Positions 17,507 through 25,919 of a stretch of DNA of 64,000 nucleotides are shown piece after piece. Source of the stretch: Streptomyces lasiicapitis (lineage in GTDB: Bacteria; Actinomycetota; Actinomycetes; Streptomycetales; Streptomycetaceae); NCBI RefSeq assembly GCF_014646335.1, contig NZ_BMNG01000006.1, positions 432,136 to 496,135 of the forward strand. Direction: 5' to 3'. Within the stretch, counting starts at the first letter, position 1; the number at the start of each line of letters is the position of its first letter. A program made the translations under genes and the position numbers. The notes under the pieces are model-generated. The model saw nothing but the letters and a program-made list of their open reading frames with translations, was not told the DNA's origin and did not search any database.

Positions 17507-18157
17507 TCAACGCCCTTGATCGAGATAGGCGAGAACCGCGAGGACACGGCGGTTGTCGTCGTCCGACACCGGCAGATCCAGCTTCGCGAAAATATTTGAG
17601 GTGTGTTTGGCGATGGCCCGCTCCGTCACCACGAGCTGCCCCGCGATCGCGGCGTTGGACCGCCCCTGCGCCATCAGCTCCAGGACCTCGCGCTCGCGCG
17701 GGGTGAGCGCGCCCAGCGGCTGGTCGGCGGCCCGGCGCGACAGGAGCTGCTGGATGACCGTCGGGTCCATCGCGGTGCCGCCCGCGGCGACCCGGCGCAC
17801 CGCGTCGATGAACTGCTCCGCGTCGAAGACCCGGTCCTTGAGGAGATAGCCGACGCCGCCGTTGCCGTCGGCGAGCAGCTCGCGCGCGTACAACTGCTCG
17901 ACGTGCTGCGAGAGCACGAGCACCGGCAGTCCGGGCCGGGCCCGCCGGGCGGCGAGCGCGCACTGGAGTCCCTCGTCCGTGTGGGACGGCGGAAGCCGGA
18001 CGTCCACGACGGCGACGTCCGGCTGGAGCTCGGCCAGGGCCTTGGTGAGTTCGGGCCCGGTCTCGACGGCCGCCGCGATCTCGAAGTCGAATGCCTCCAG
18101 CATCCGCACGAGACCGTCGCGCAGCAGGAAGAGATCTTCGGCTAGGACAACTCGCAA
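17507..18157 (-). CDS. NarL/LuxR-type response regulator
   Basis: This 216-residue regulator has a receiver domain (residues 1-125, acidic pair Glu7/Asp8 and phosphorylatable Asp52 in VAVVDVRLPP) and a C-terminal LuxR helix-turn-helix (about 150-205, LTPREREVLELMAQGRSNAA, TERAIAKHTSNIFAKL). It pairs with the kinase gene just upstream, whose stop lies 16 bp inside this gene. The TTG at 18157 is the likely start because GGAG lies just before it and the receiver begins immediately. Translation is thus coupled to the kinase. Target genes may include the divergent MMPL transporter, which is inference. Confidence 0.93.
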   Translation of the reverse strand: MRVVLAEDLFLLRDGLVRMLEAFDFEIAAAVETGPELTKALAELQPDVAVVDVRLPPSHTDEGLQCALAARRARPGLPVLVLSQHVEQLYARELLADGNGGVGYLLKDRVFDAEQFIDAVRRVAAGGTAMDPTVIQQLLSRRAADQPLGALTPREREVLELMAQGRSNAAIAGQLVVTERAIAKHTSNIFAKLDLPVSDDDNRRVLAVLAYLDQGR

Positions 18158-19419
18158 GGGATCTCCATGGTCACCATGGTCGGGCCGCCAACCGGACTGC
18201 TGACGGCCAGTACGCCGTCGAATGTACCGAGTCGCCGTTCGATCCCGCTCAGCCCGGACCCGGTGCCCACGGCCGCGCCGCCCTTGCCGTTGTCGGTGAC
18301 CGCGATGCGGAGCATGCCGTGCTCGTGGTGCACGTCCACCCAGATGCGGTCCGCCTCCGCGTACTTCACCGCGTTCGTCAGGGTCTCGCTCACCGCGAAG
18401 TACGCGGCCGCCTCCACCGGCTCGTCCGCCCGCCCTGCCAGGTCCACGTCGACGTCGGTGGCGACCGGCAGGCGCAGCGCGAGGGCCTTCACCGCGTCGC
18501 CGAGGCCGCGCTCGGCGAGCACCGGCGGGTGGATGCCGCGGACCAGGTCGCGCAGCTCGGTCAGGGCCTCGCCGGAGTTCTGCCGGGCCTTGGCGAGCAT
18601 CTCCTTGGCCTTGGCGGGGTCCTTCTCGACCAGCGCCTCGATGGTGCCGAGGTCCATGCCCATGGCGACCAGGCGGGCCTGCGCGCCGTCGTGCAGATCG
18701 CGCTCGATGCGGCGCAGCTCGGCGGCGGAGGTGTCCACGGCGTCGTGCCGGGTCTCCTCCAGACGGTCCACGCGCTGCGTCAGCGCGCGCTCCCGCATGG
18801 AGGCGGTGGGCGCGAGGAGCGTACGGGAGAGCAGGAAGTGGCCGCGGACGATGGCCGGGTTGGCGAACAGCGCCAGGACGGCGAGCCCCGTGCCGAGCGC
18901 GGCGGCGCCGTTGGCCGCCATCTGCGAGTTCACGTGGATGAAGCCGTACCACTCGCCGCCGCCCGCGTTGTAGATCGGCTTCCAGACGCCGAGGGCGAGC
19001 ACCCAGCCGTACACCGGATACAGCACGAGCGCGGGCGCGAAGATCACGACGACGAAGCCCGCGGTCATGTCGACAAGGAGCCACTGCAGGTCCCGCCAGG
19101 TCGCCGGGTCCTTCAGCATCAGCGAGCAGCGCTCGACCTGGCCGGTCACGCCGGAGCGCAGGTCGGCGGGGTACTTCCGGTAGGGCGAGGGGATGTGTAC
19201 GTCCGCCCACTCGCCGGCCTGGACGCGGCGCAGGTCCGCGAACTTGCGTACGGCGGTGAGGACCCAGGGCGTCGTGAAGACGCCGATCCCCAGCACGATG
19301 AAGGCGATCGACAGGACCGCGAACACGAAGAGCGTGATCGATCCGGCCAGCGAGACGATCGCCAGATACAGGCCGCGTGCTCCCGCGACCAGTGTCTCGC
19401 GCACTCTCGATGTCTTCAT
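18142..19419 (-). CDS. Membrane sensor histidine kinase (DesK/NarX type)
   Basis: This 425-residue sensor has an N-terminal domain with about four or five hydrophobic segments (for example LYLAIVSLAGSITLFVFAVL, near residues 20-45, and FVVVIFAPALVLYPVYGW). A HisKA_3 dimerisation helix carries the phosphoacceptor in ERDLHDGAQARLVAMGMDLG, and the HATPase domain follows (VSETLTNAVKYAEA, VTDNGKGGA, GSGLSGIERRLG). The ATG at 19419 was chosen over an upstream open extension because it follows GAGGAGAGGGACACC. The stop overlaps the response regulator start. It is divergent from the MMPL transporter gene; the signal is unknown. Confidence 0.93.
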   Translation of the reverse strand: MKTSRVRETLVAGARGLYLAIVSLAGSITLFVFAVLSIAFIVLGIGVFTTPWVLTAVRKFADLRRVQAGEWADVHIPSPYRKYPADLRSGVTGQVERCSLMLKDPATWRDLQWLLVDMTAGFVVVIFAPALVLYPVYGWVLALGVWKPIYNAGGGEWYGFIHVNSQMAANGAAALGTGLAVLALFANPAIVRGHFLLSRTLLAPTASMRERALTQRVDRLEETRHDAVDTSAAELRRIERDLHDGAQARLVAMGMDLGTIEALVEKDPAKAKEMLAKARQNSGEALTELRDLVRGIHPPVLAERGLGDAVKALALRLPVATDVDVDLAGRADEPVEAAAYFAVSETLTNAVKYAEADRIWVDVHHEHGMLRIAVTDNGKGGAAVGTGSGLSGIERRLGTFDGVLAVSSPVGGPTMVTMEIPCELS

Positions 19420-19667
19420 GGTGTCCCTCTCCTCAAGCGTTCCGTACGCGGCCGACGCGTCGGGCGCTCCCACAGTCTCCCTGGTCACGGACGCCCAGGT
19501 CATTGGGCCCCGCACCCGGCCGGGGGTGTTGCCAGCACCACCCCCGGGCCTCGCCCTGTGCTTCACCGATCGGGGTGCTCGGCGGCTGGGGCGAAGCGGC
19601 GCCCATTTCTAGCGTGATCCACGTCAGCTCGGCTTATTTCACGCTTACTCAACTGGGGGCGAAGGAC

Positions 19668-21854
19668 ATGAGCGCCAAGAGGCGGAACCTCGCGGCACGA
19701 CTCGGGGTGTGGAGCGCACACCACCGCAAGACGGCGATCCTCGGCTGGCTGGTGTTCGTGGTCCTCGCCACGGTCGTCGGCGGCGCCACCGGTACGGTCA
19801 CGGCGTCCGACGACGAGATGGGCACCGGCGACTCGGCCAGGGCGTCGAAGATCCTCGACGACGCCGGCATCGACGAGCCCGCGAGCGAGCTCGTCATGGT
19901 GAGCGCGAAGACGGCCGACGGCTGGAAGGAGGCGGCGGCCGACTTGTCGCGGGCGCTCGACCGGACCGGCAAGGTCGACAGGATCCAGCCGCCGCTGGCC
20001 TCGAAGGACGGCAAGGACGCGCTGCTGCGCTTCGACATGAAGGGCAAGTCCGACGACGCCGCCGACCAGGTGCAGCCGGTCCTCGACGCGGTCGCGAAGG
20101 CGAAGGACGCGGGCGCGGAACGCGGCATCGCCGTCCACCAGTTCGGCGACGCCAGCTCCGAGAAGCACCTCAACGACCTGCTCGCCGACGACCTGACGAA
20201 GGCCGAGTTCACGGCCGTGCCCCTCGCGCTCGGCATCCTGCTCGTCGCCTTCGGAGCCGTCGTCGCCGCGCTGCTGCCCGTCGGGCTCGCGCTGACCGCC
20301 TGCGTCGCCGCCTTCGGACTGCTCGGCCTCGCCAGCCACGCGGTGAACATGACCGAGACCACGTACTCCGTGATGTTCCTGATGGGCCTCGCCGTCGGCG
20401 TCGACTACTGCCTGTTCTACCTGCGGCGCGAACGCGACGAGCGGGCCGCCGGGCACGACGCGGAGACGGCGCTGCGGATCGCCGCCGCCACCAGCGGGCG
20501 CGCGGTCCTCGTGTCCGGCCTGACCGTGATGGTGGCCATGGCGGGCATGTTCCTGTCCGGCCTTCTCCTCTTCAAGGGCTTCGCGGTCGCCACGATCCTG
20601 GTCGTGTGCGTGGCGATGCTCGGCTCCGTGACCGTCCTTCCCGCGCTGCTCGCCTCGCTCGGCGACCGCATCGACGCCGGACGCATCCCCTTCCTCAACC
20701 GCCGCGCCAAGAAGGGCGCCCACGCCAGCGGCTCCGTCGCCGGATCGCTCCTCAAGCCCGTCCTCGCCAAGCCCAAGTTCTTCGCGGTCGCCGCGACCGT
20801 GTTGCTGCTCGCCCTGGCCGCGCCCGCGCTCGGCATGAAGACCGAACAGCTCGGCCTGGAGAAGCAGTTCGGCTCCGACGCGCCGCTGTCGGTGTCCTTC
20901 CGCGAGATCACCGGGGAGTTCCCCGGCGGGCCCGCGCCCGCGCTCGTCGTGGCCAAGGCCGACGACATCGACTCCGCTTCGGCGCGTGCGGCACTGCGTA
21001 CGCTGACCGACAAGGCGGGCAAGGGCGCCGAACTCACCGTCCACGAGCGGCAGAACGTCGCCGAGATCGCGGTGCCGCTGCCCGGGAGCGGGACCGGTGC
21101 GGACGCCAAGCGGGCGCTCGCATCACTCCGTGAGGACGTACGGGACGTACGGGGCGGGGGAGCCGTCGACGCGTACGTCGGCGGGGACCTGGCCGAGTCC
21201 GAGGACTTCACCGACCAGCTCGGCGAGGGCATCGTGCCGGTGTTCGCCTTCATCGCGGCCGTCACGTTCCTGCTGATGCTGTTCTGCTTCCGGTCCGTGG
21301 TGATCGCCGTGACCTCGATCGCGCTCAACCTGCTGTCCGTGGGCGCCGCGTACGGCGTGATGACCGCCGTCTTCCAGCACGGCTGGGGGGCCTCGCTGAT
21401 CGGCTCGGAGAAGGTCGGGGCCATCGAGAACTGGATGCCGCTGTTCGTGCTCGTCGTCCTCTTCGGCCTGTCCATGGACTACCACGTGTTCGTGGTGTCC
21501 CGGATCCGGGAGGCGCGGGACCAGGGGCTCGGCAACCGTGAGGCCATCCAGGAGGGCATCACCCGGACCGCGGGCGCGGTGACCGGCGCCGCCGTCATCA
21601 TGGTGGCCGTGTTCGCCGTCTTCGGTACGTTGTCCATGCAGGACATGCAGCAGATGGGGGTTGGCCTCGGGGTGGCCGTCCTGCTCGACGCGACGCTCGT
21701 CCGGATGGTCCTGCTGCCCTCCGTCATGAGCCTCCTCGGCGAGCGGAACTGGCACACGCCGCGGTACCTGCGGTGGCTGCCGCGCATCTCCCACGATGGG
21801 TCCGCTCCGGCGCCGGTGGCGCCGACGTCCTCCCGGGCCCGGGAACACGCCTGA
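19668..21854 (+). CDS. MMPL-family (RND) membrane transporter
   Basis: This 728-residue inner-membrane transporter has the typical two-fold layout. A first membrane segment (TAILGWLVFVVLATVVGGA) precedes an extracytoplasmic loop and a cluster of five segments (about residues 185-350, with MGLAVGVDYCLFYLRRERDE). The same pattern repeats in the second half (about 520-700, with LFGLSMDYHVFVVSRIRE). The GVDY/SMDYH aspartates lie where the proton relay sits in MmpL3-type proteins. It probably exports lipids or a hydrophobic compound. The start follows GGGGGCGAAGGAC. It lies divergent from the two-component system, which may control it. Confidence 0.93.
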   Translation: MSAKRRNLAARLGVWSAHHRKTAILGWLVFVVLATVVGGATGTVTASDDEMGTGDSARASKILDDAGIDEPASELVMVSAKTADGWKEAAADLSRALDRTGKVDRIQPPLASKDGKDALLRFDMKGKSDDAADQVQPVLDAVAKAKDAGAERGIAVHQFGDASSEKHLNDLLADDLTKAEFTAVPLALGILLVAFGAVVAALLPVGLALTACVAAFGLLGLASHAVNMTETTYSVMFLMGLAVGVDYCLFYLRRERDERAAGHDAETALRIAAATSGRAVLVSGLTVMVAMAGMFLSGLLLFKGFAVATILVVCVAMLGSVTVLPALLASLGDRIDAGRIPFLNRRAKKGAHASGSVAGSLLKPVLAKPKFFAVAATVLLLALAAPALGMKTEQLGLEKQFGSDAPLSVSFREITGEFPGGPAPALVVAKADDIDSASARAALRTLTDKAGKGAELTVHERQNVAEIAVPLPGSGTGADAKRALASLREDVRDVRGGGAVDAYVGGDLAESEDFTDQLGEGIVPVFAFIAAVTFLLMLFCFRSVVIAVTSIALNLLSVGAAYGVMTAVFQHGWGASLIGSEKVGAIENWMPLFVLVVLFGLSMDYHVFVVSRIREARDQGLGNREAIQEGITRTAGAVTGAAVIMVAVFAVFGTLSMQDMQQMGVGLGVAVLLDATLVRMVLLPSVMSLLGERNWHTPRYLRWLPRISHDGSAPAPVAPTSSRAREHA

Positions 21855-21875
21855 ACCCGGCCGGGCGCCGGGGTG

Positions 21876-21904
21876 CCCCACTTGCCCCTCCGGGGCGGGT
21901 GGGG
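21876..21904. terminator. Hairpin between convergent genes
   Basis: Arms CCCCAC-TT-GCCCC (21876-21888) and GGGGC-GG-GTGGGG (21892-21904) can pair with one internal bulge. The hairpin lies between the MMPL gene and the epimerase gene and could end both transcripts. Confidence 0.6.
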
Positions 21905-21972
21905 TTTCCCCGCGTGCGGCCCGGTGGGAGACTTCCGCCGCGGAGCGGCGGTGGCCGTCACGTACCCGGTGG

Positions 21973-22968
21973 CTACGGTGTGAGTGCCGCTGCCTCCCGC
22001 TCGGGGGCGAGGCCCACCGACGGCCGGTCGGGGCGCTGTGGGGCCACCCCGCCGAGGCTCCGGAGCCAGCGGAAGGTGTCGGCAACCGTGTTGGCGACCT
22101 CACGGCACCGCAGCCCGGCCCGCAGGGCCTTCTCCGGGCTCGTGTCGTGCATCGTGTCGTACAGCTCCCCCGGCGGCAGCCACACCGGCAGGTCGCTCCA
22201 CGGCTCGATGCCCGCCGCGAGGACCGTCTCGGGGTCCGTCCACACGAGCTCCACGCCGGGCGCCCCCGCCACGGAAACGCACGCGTCGAGCAACGAGCCC
22301 ATCGTCACGTGCCCCTTGGGACAGATGAGGTTGTACGGCCCGGACAGGCCGTCCACCACCGCGTCCAGCGTCCACGCGGCGAGATCGCGTACGTCGATGT
22401 ATTGGATGGACGCGTCGCGCGGCCCCGGCGCGAGCACCGGACCGCCCCGGGCGACCCGGTTCAGCCACCACGGCAGCCGCCCGATGTTCTCGTACGGACC
22501 GAGGATGAGCCCGGCCCGCACGTGCAGCGTCCGATCGGCGCCGAAGGCGCCCTCCGCGGCCAGCTCCCCGCCCCGCTTGTCCTCCGCGTACGCGACGGCG
22601 TCCGCTTCAGGATCCCCCGCCACCACGGGGAAGGACTCGTCGGACCCGGCAACCCCGGGGTAGCGGTACACCGACGCGCTGGAGACGTACGCGTACCGCC
22701 CGGCCCGCCCGGCAAGCGCCCGCGCCGCGTCCCGTACGGCACGCGGCGCCCCGGACCAGGTGTCGACGACGGCGTCCCAAGGGCCGTCCGCGGCGGCGAG
22801 CGCCGCGAGCCCCTCGGCCGTCGTACGGTCCCCGTGGACGGCCCGCGCCCCGTCCGGCGCCGCGTGCCGCCCCCGGTGGAACACCGTCACGTCCCAGCCG
22901 CGCGCGAGCGCGTCCTCGGTCACGGCCCGCCCCACGAACTCCGTACCACCCAGCATCAGAAGTCTCAT
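21973..22968 (-). CDS. NAD-dependent epimerase/dehydratase-type protein
   Basis: This 331-residue protein has an extended-SDR Rossmann fold. Its N-terminal nucleotide motif is MRLLMLGGTEFVGRAV, a GGTxFxG form seen in isoflavone-reductase-like and atypical SDRs. The segment YAYVSSASVYRYPG (about residues 91-104) holds the Ser, but the usual YxxxK is represented by VAYAEDKRGGE (about 126-136, Tyr-Ala-Glu-Asp-Lys). RAGLILGPYENIGRLPWWLNR (about 150-170) is typical of the family. Substrate unknown. The start ATG has a weak ribosome site. Confidence 0.88.
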   Translation of the reverse strand: MRLLMLGGTEFVGRAVTEDALARGWDVTVFHRGRHAAPDGARAVHGDRTTAEGLAALAAADGPWDAVVDTWSGAPRAVRDAARALAGRAGRYAYVSSASVYRYPGVAGSDESFPVVAGDPEADAVAYAEDKRGGELAAEGAFGADRTLHVRAGLILGPYENIGRLPWWLNRVARGGPVLAPGPRDASIQYIDVRDLAAWTLDAVVDGLSGPYNLICPKGHVTMGSLLDACVSVAGAPGVELVWTDPETVLAAGIEPWSDLPVWLPPGELYDTMHDTSPEKALRAGLRCREVANTVADTFRWLRSLGGVAPQRPDRPSVGLAPEREAAALTP

Positions 22969-23043
22969 GGGACGGACTCTGCCCTGGTGAGCGCCGGTTG
23001 CGGAACGGGTTTTAGCTCGCAGGAGAACTCGCGGGCGAACGCG

Positions 23044-23691
23044 TCACCCGGTGGTCGGCGGCGCGTACTTGTACCCGACCCGCCGCACCGTCTGGATCGC
23101 CTGCCGGTGCTCGGCCCCCAGCTTGCGCCGCAGACGGGCGATGTGGACGTCCACGGTCCGCCCGTCGCCCACGTGCCCGTACCCCCACACCGTCGTCACG
23201 AGCTGATCGCGGGTGTGCACCCGGTGCGGGTGCGCGACGAGGTGGGCGAGGAGTTCGAACTCCAGGTAGGTGAGGTCCAGCGGCCGCCCGTCGACGTGCG
23301 CGGCACGCCGCGCGCTGTCGACGCGGACGGGCCCGCTGCCGTCGGCCTGGACCGCCTGCTCGGACACGCCCGCGCCGGGCCCTGCGGCGAGGTGTTCCTG
23401 ACCGGCGGGCAGCAGGACCAGGTAGCCGATCATCGGCGGCCGGCCCGGCAGCGTGGGCAGGGTGTGCTGGGGCGCGGGCAGCAGCGTCGCGCCCGGCGGC
23501 AGGGACCCGGAGAAGTCGGCGAGGTCGAAGTCCTGCGCCACCTCGTCGGGGGCGACGGCTCGCAGCCGCCCCCGTGCCGATGGCGCGGAGATCCGCGCGG
23601 CGGCCGGAACGGCAGCGGTGGAGGCGGAGGAAGCGGTGGCGGTGGAGACGCCGGAGACGGTGGAGCCGGAGAAGTAACGGGAGTTCGCCAT
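23044..23691 (-). CDS. glnRII: OmpR/PhoB-type winged-helix regulator next to glnII
   Basis: This 215-residue DNA-binding protein has a clear C-terminal OmpR-type winged helix (about residues 118-212, LDLTYLEFELLAHLVAHPHRVH, TVWGYGHVGDGRTVDVH, VRRVGYKYAPP). The N-terminal half has no receiver domain: there is a Ser/Thr/Ala-rich start and then LPPGATLLPAPQHTLPTLPG. It must therefore respond to something other than phosphorylation at a receiver Asp. In S. coelicolor an OmpR-like gene beside glnII is called glnRII and its product binds nitrogen promoters. Position supports that name here, but I could not align it. The start ATG at 23691 has a poor ribosome site. Confidence 0.85.
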   Translation of the reverse strand: MANSRYFSGSTVSGVSTATASSASTAAVPAAARISAPSARGRLRAVAPDEVAQDFDLADFSGSLPPGATLLPAPQHTLPTLPGRPPMIGYLVLLPAGQEHLAAGPGAGVSEQAVQADGSGPVRVDSARRAAHVDGRPLDLTYLEFELLAHLVAHPHRVHTRDQLVTTVWGYGHVGDGRTVDVHIARLRRKLGAEHRQAIQTVRRVGYKYAPPTTG

Positions 23692-23772
23692 GGGATGCGT
23701 CAGCTCTTTCGCGCGAAGGAGGTCGTCGAGGACGTACGTCGTGCGCGTCAGGCCGGAGGCCGGGGAACGGCT

Positions 23773-23910
23773 TTAGAGGGCCCGCGCGTTCAGCGCGCGG
23801 CAACACACCCGGTCGAAGTCGTGGTGCTGCCGGGAGGGCCAGAACGGCTCGAGGTCCCAGAAAGGCTCAAGGTCACGGTGACCCGTCGCGGTGTTCCGGA
23901 AGCTGCCCAT
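23773..23910 (-). CDS. Small ORF, 45 codons, with a doubled DLEPFW motif
   Basis: An open frame of 45 codons in the glnRII-glnII gap starts with ATG and ends with TAA. The product begins MGSFRNTATGHR, contains DLEPFW twice in succession (residues 13-24) and ends CCRALNARAL. Third positions are about 90 percent G or C, as in real genes here, and the protein looks amphipathic and Cys-containing rather than Arg/Ala shadow sequence. The ribosome site is weak (TGGGGTC). It may be a true small protein or a leader peptide for glnRII. I do not recognise a family with certainty. Confidence 0.5.
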   Translation of the reverse strand: MGSFRNTATGHRDLEPFWDLEPFWPSRQHHDFDRVCCRALNARAL

Positions 23911-24025
23911 GACCCCATTGAAGCAGATGGGAACGGGTACGGCGGATCCCTCTCACACGTTGATACGGACCCTTGGCGCACCCTTGGCCGGAAACACCCC
24001 CTGAGCGAAGGGGTGTTGGGCAACG

Positions 24026-24064
24026 CGCTCGGGGCGCCCACCACGTAGGTGGACGCCCCGAGCG
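24026..24064. terminator. glnII terminator hairpin
   Basis: Arms of 17 bases at 24026-24042 (beginning CGCTCGGGGCG) and 24048-24064 pair with one mismatch across a five-base loop. It is placed 26 bp beyond the glnII stop and should end the glnII transcript. Confidence 0.8.
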
Positions 24065-24090
24065 AAATCCGGTAGAACGCGCGGATCGGG

Positions 24091-25128
24091 TCAGACCTGG
24101 CCGGCCTTCTCAAGCGCCGAGCAGCAGGTGTCGACCATCAGCCGCGTCACGACGTACGGGTCGACGTTGGCGTTCGGACGGCGGTCCTCGATGTAGCCCT
24201 TGCCGTCCTTCTCGACCTGCCACGGGATGCGCACGGAGGCGCCGCGGTCGGAGACGCCGTAGCTGTACTCGTTCCACGGGGCGGTCTCGTGCAGGCCGGT
24301 GAGGCGGTCGTCGATGCCCGCGCCGTAGTTCTTGACGTGGTCCATCGGCTTGGAGCCCTCGCCGAGCGACTCGCACGCGGTGATGATCGCGTCGTAGCGC
24401 TCTCGCATCGCCTTCGTGGAGAAGTTCGTGTGCGCGCCCGCGCCGTTCCAGTCGCCCTTCACCGGCTTCGGGTCGAGCGTCGCGGAGACGCCGAAGTCCT
24501 CGGCGGTGCGGTAGAGCAGCCAGCGGGCCACCCACAGCTGGTCGGAGACCTCCAGCGGAGACAGCGGGCCGACCTGGAACTCCCACTGTCCTGGCATCAC
24601 TTCGGCGTTGATGCCGGAGATGCCGAGACCCGCCTTCAGGCAGTTGTCCAGGTGCGCCTCGACGACGTCGCGGCCGAAGATCTCGTCCGCGCCGACCCCG
24701 CAGTAGTAGCCGCCCTGCGCGGCCGGGAAGCCGCCCTCGGGGAAGCCGAGCGGGCGCGCGCCCTTGAAGAAGGTGTACTCCTGCTCGATGCCGAAGATCG
24801 ACTCCTGGGCGGCGTACCGCTCGGAGACCTCGGCGAGCGCGGCACGGGTGTTGGACGCGTGCGGCGTCATGTCGATGTCGAGCACCTCGCACAGGACGAG
24901 GATGTCGTCGCCGCCGCGGATCGGGTCCGGGTAGCTGGCGACGGGCTTGAGCACGCGGTCGGAGGCGTGGCCCTCGGCCTGGTTCGTGGACGAGCCGTCG
25001 AAGCCCCAGATGGGCAGGTCGGCGACCGTGGCGGCGCGCTGGGAGTCGGCCAGTATCTTCGTCTTCGAACGGAGCTTGGCCGTCGGCTCGGTGCCGTCGA
25101 TCCAGATGTACTCAGCCTTGAAGGTCAC
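24091..25128 (-). CDS. glnII: Glutamine synthetase II (eukaryotic type)
   Basis: This 345-residue enzyme makes glutamine from glutamate, ammonia and ATP in the cytoplasm. It is the short GSII type found in plants, rhizobia and Streptomyces, not regulated by adenylylation. Motifs include the LPIWGFDGSSTNQA loop (about residues 38-51), the metal-binding FGIEQEYTFFKG (about 110-121), VMPGQWEFQVGP and GAGAHTNFSTKAMRE. Relative to the S. coelicolor protein as I remember it there is a short insertion (SQRAATVAD) before LPIWGF. The GTG at 25128 gives the usual MTFKAEYIW start; an ATG three codons upstream is possible. A GlnR-box-like array lies upstream and a strong terminator downstream. Confidence 0.97.
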   Translation of the reverse strand: MTFKAEYIWIDGTEPTAKLRSKTKILADSQRAATVADLPIWGFDGSSTNQAEGHASDRVLKPVASYPDPIRGGDDILVLCEVLDIDMTPHASNTRAALAEVSERYAAQESIFGIEQEYTFFKGARPLGFPEGGFPAAQGGYYCGVGADEIFGRDVVEAHLDNCLKAGLGISGINAEVMPGQWEFQVGPLSPLEVSDQLWVARWLLYRTAEDFGVSATLDPKPVKGDWNGAGAHTNFSTKAMRERYDAIITACESLGEGSKPMDHVKNYGAGIDDRLTGLHETAPWNEYSYGVSDRGASVRIPWQVEKDGKGYIEDRRPNANVDPYVVTRLMVDTCCSALEKAGQV

Positions 25129-25212
25129 GGGCCTCATCCTTTGACACTTGGTACGGCGCAGACGTGCGGGTGCTGCGGGCCGTGGTGATGGTCGGCAGAC
25201 TGCCAACCCGCG

Positions 25213-25250
25213 ATTTCCCGTCCGTTGCCCGTTTGTGAACCCCGTGTTAC
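25213..25250 (-). promoter_or_regulatory. Candidate GlnR box upstream of glnII
   Basis: In the glnII direction the pentamers read GTAAC, TTCAC, GCAAC and GAAAT, each separated by exactly six bases. The actinobacterial GlnR site is gTnAC-n6-GaAAC repeated twice. The first and last pentamers fit well, the middle two are degenerate. It lies about 85-120 bp upstream of the start codon, a normal operator position. Confidence 0.65.
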
Positions 25251-25316
25251 CTGGGGTGTGAGTGACCGGAGTCACGTCATACGGCCCGCAGGACCGCTTC
25301 GTGCCGCCCGCCGCGG

Positions 25317-25787
25317 CTACTTGATGACGGCGTTGGCGGCCGCGATCAGCAGCCCGATCGTGGCGTCCGCGATGCCGATGAGCACGGCGGACCGCCTGCG
25401 GTAGCCCACGCGCAGCGCGCCGAAGGTGCCCCAGGCGAAGAGCAGGCACGCGTTCAGCGTCAGTCCCGCGTACGTGACGTCCTTCTCGGGCCAGCCCATG
25501 ATCCCGGCGAGGACGAGCAGGGCGACGGTCGGCCAGCAGGCGATCACCACCGGCCACTCGTCGGCCAGCGTCCACGCGAGCTGACGCCAGCGGTGCATCC
25601 CGCTGCCCGGCCGGTGGGTGCCCATGTGCTGGGCGTAGCCGTGCGCGAGCGCGGCCGTGCCCGCGGTGACCATGACCCAGGCCGCGTCGTAGTACGGCGT
25701 GTAGGGGGTGCCCTCGGACTGCAGGGCCGCGAGCAGGGCGCTCGCGAGGACGGTGCCGTATACGCCTCCGGACTGCCAGCTCCGCAC
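25317..25787 (-). CDS. Integral membrane protein of unknown function
   Basis: This 156-residue protein has about four hydrophobic segments: VYGTVLASALLAALQ (residues 9-23), AAWVMVTAGTAALAHGYA, WPVVIACWPTVALLVLAGIMG and a last pair through residue 155 (IADATIGLLIAAANAVI). The family is not recognised; it appears conserved next to glnII in streptomycetes from memory. The start is the GTG at 25787, chosen because GGAGGAGGAG stands six to ten bases before it. It is upstream of glnII on the same strand with a 188-bp gap containing the GlnR-box-like array, so it is probably transcribed separately. Confidence 0.88.
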   Translation of the reverse strand: MRSWQSGGVYGTVLASALLAALQSEGTPYTPYYDAAWVMVTAGTAALAHGYAQHMGTHRPGSGMHRWRQLAWTLADEWPVVIACWPTVALLVLAGIMGWPEKDVTYAGLTLNACLLFAWGTFGALRVGYRRRSAVLIGIADATIGLLIAAANAVIK

Positions 25788-25919
25788 GGTGCGCTCCTCC
25801 TCCGGTGTCGTTCCCCGGTGACCTGCCTTTCGCAGATGGAGCGCCCAACCCTATGGGTCGGTATGTAACGGTTTGCCTGCTGCCGTCGATCGGTTACCGC
25901 GAGATGCCGTCCCGTACGG

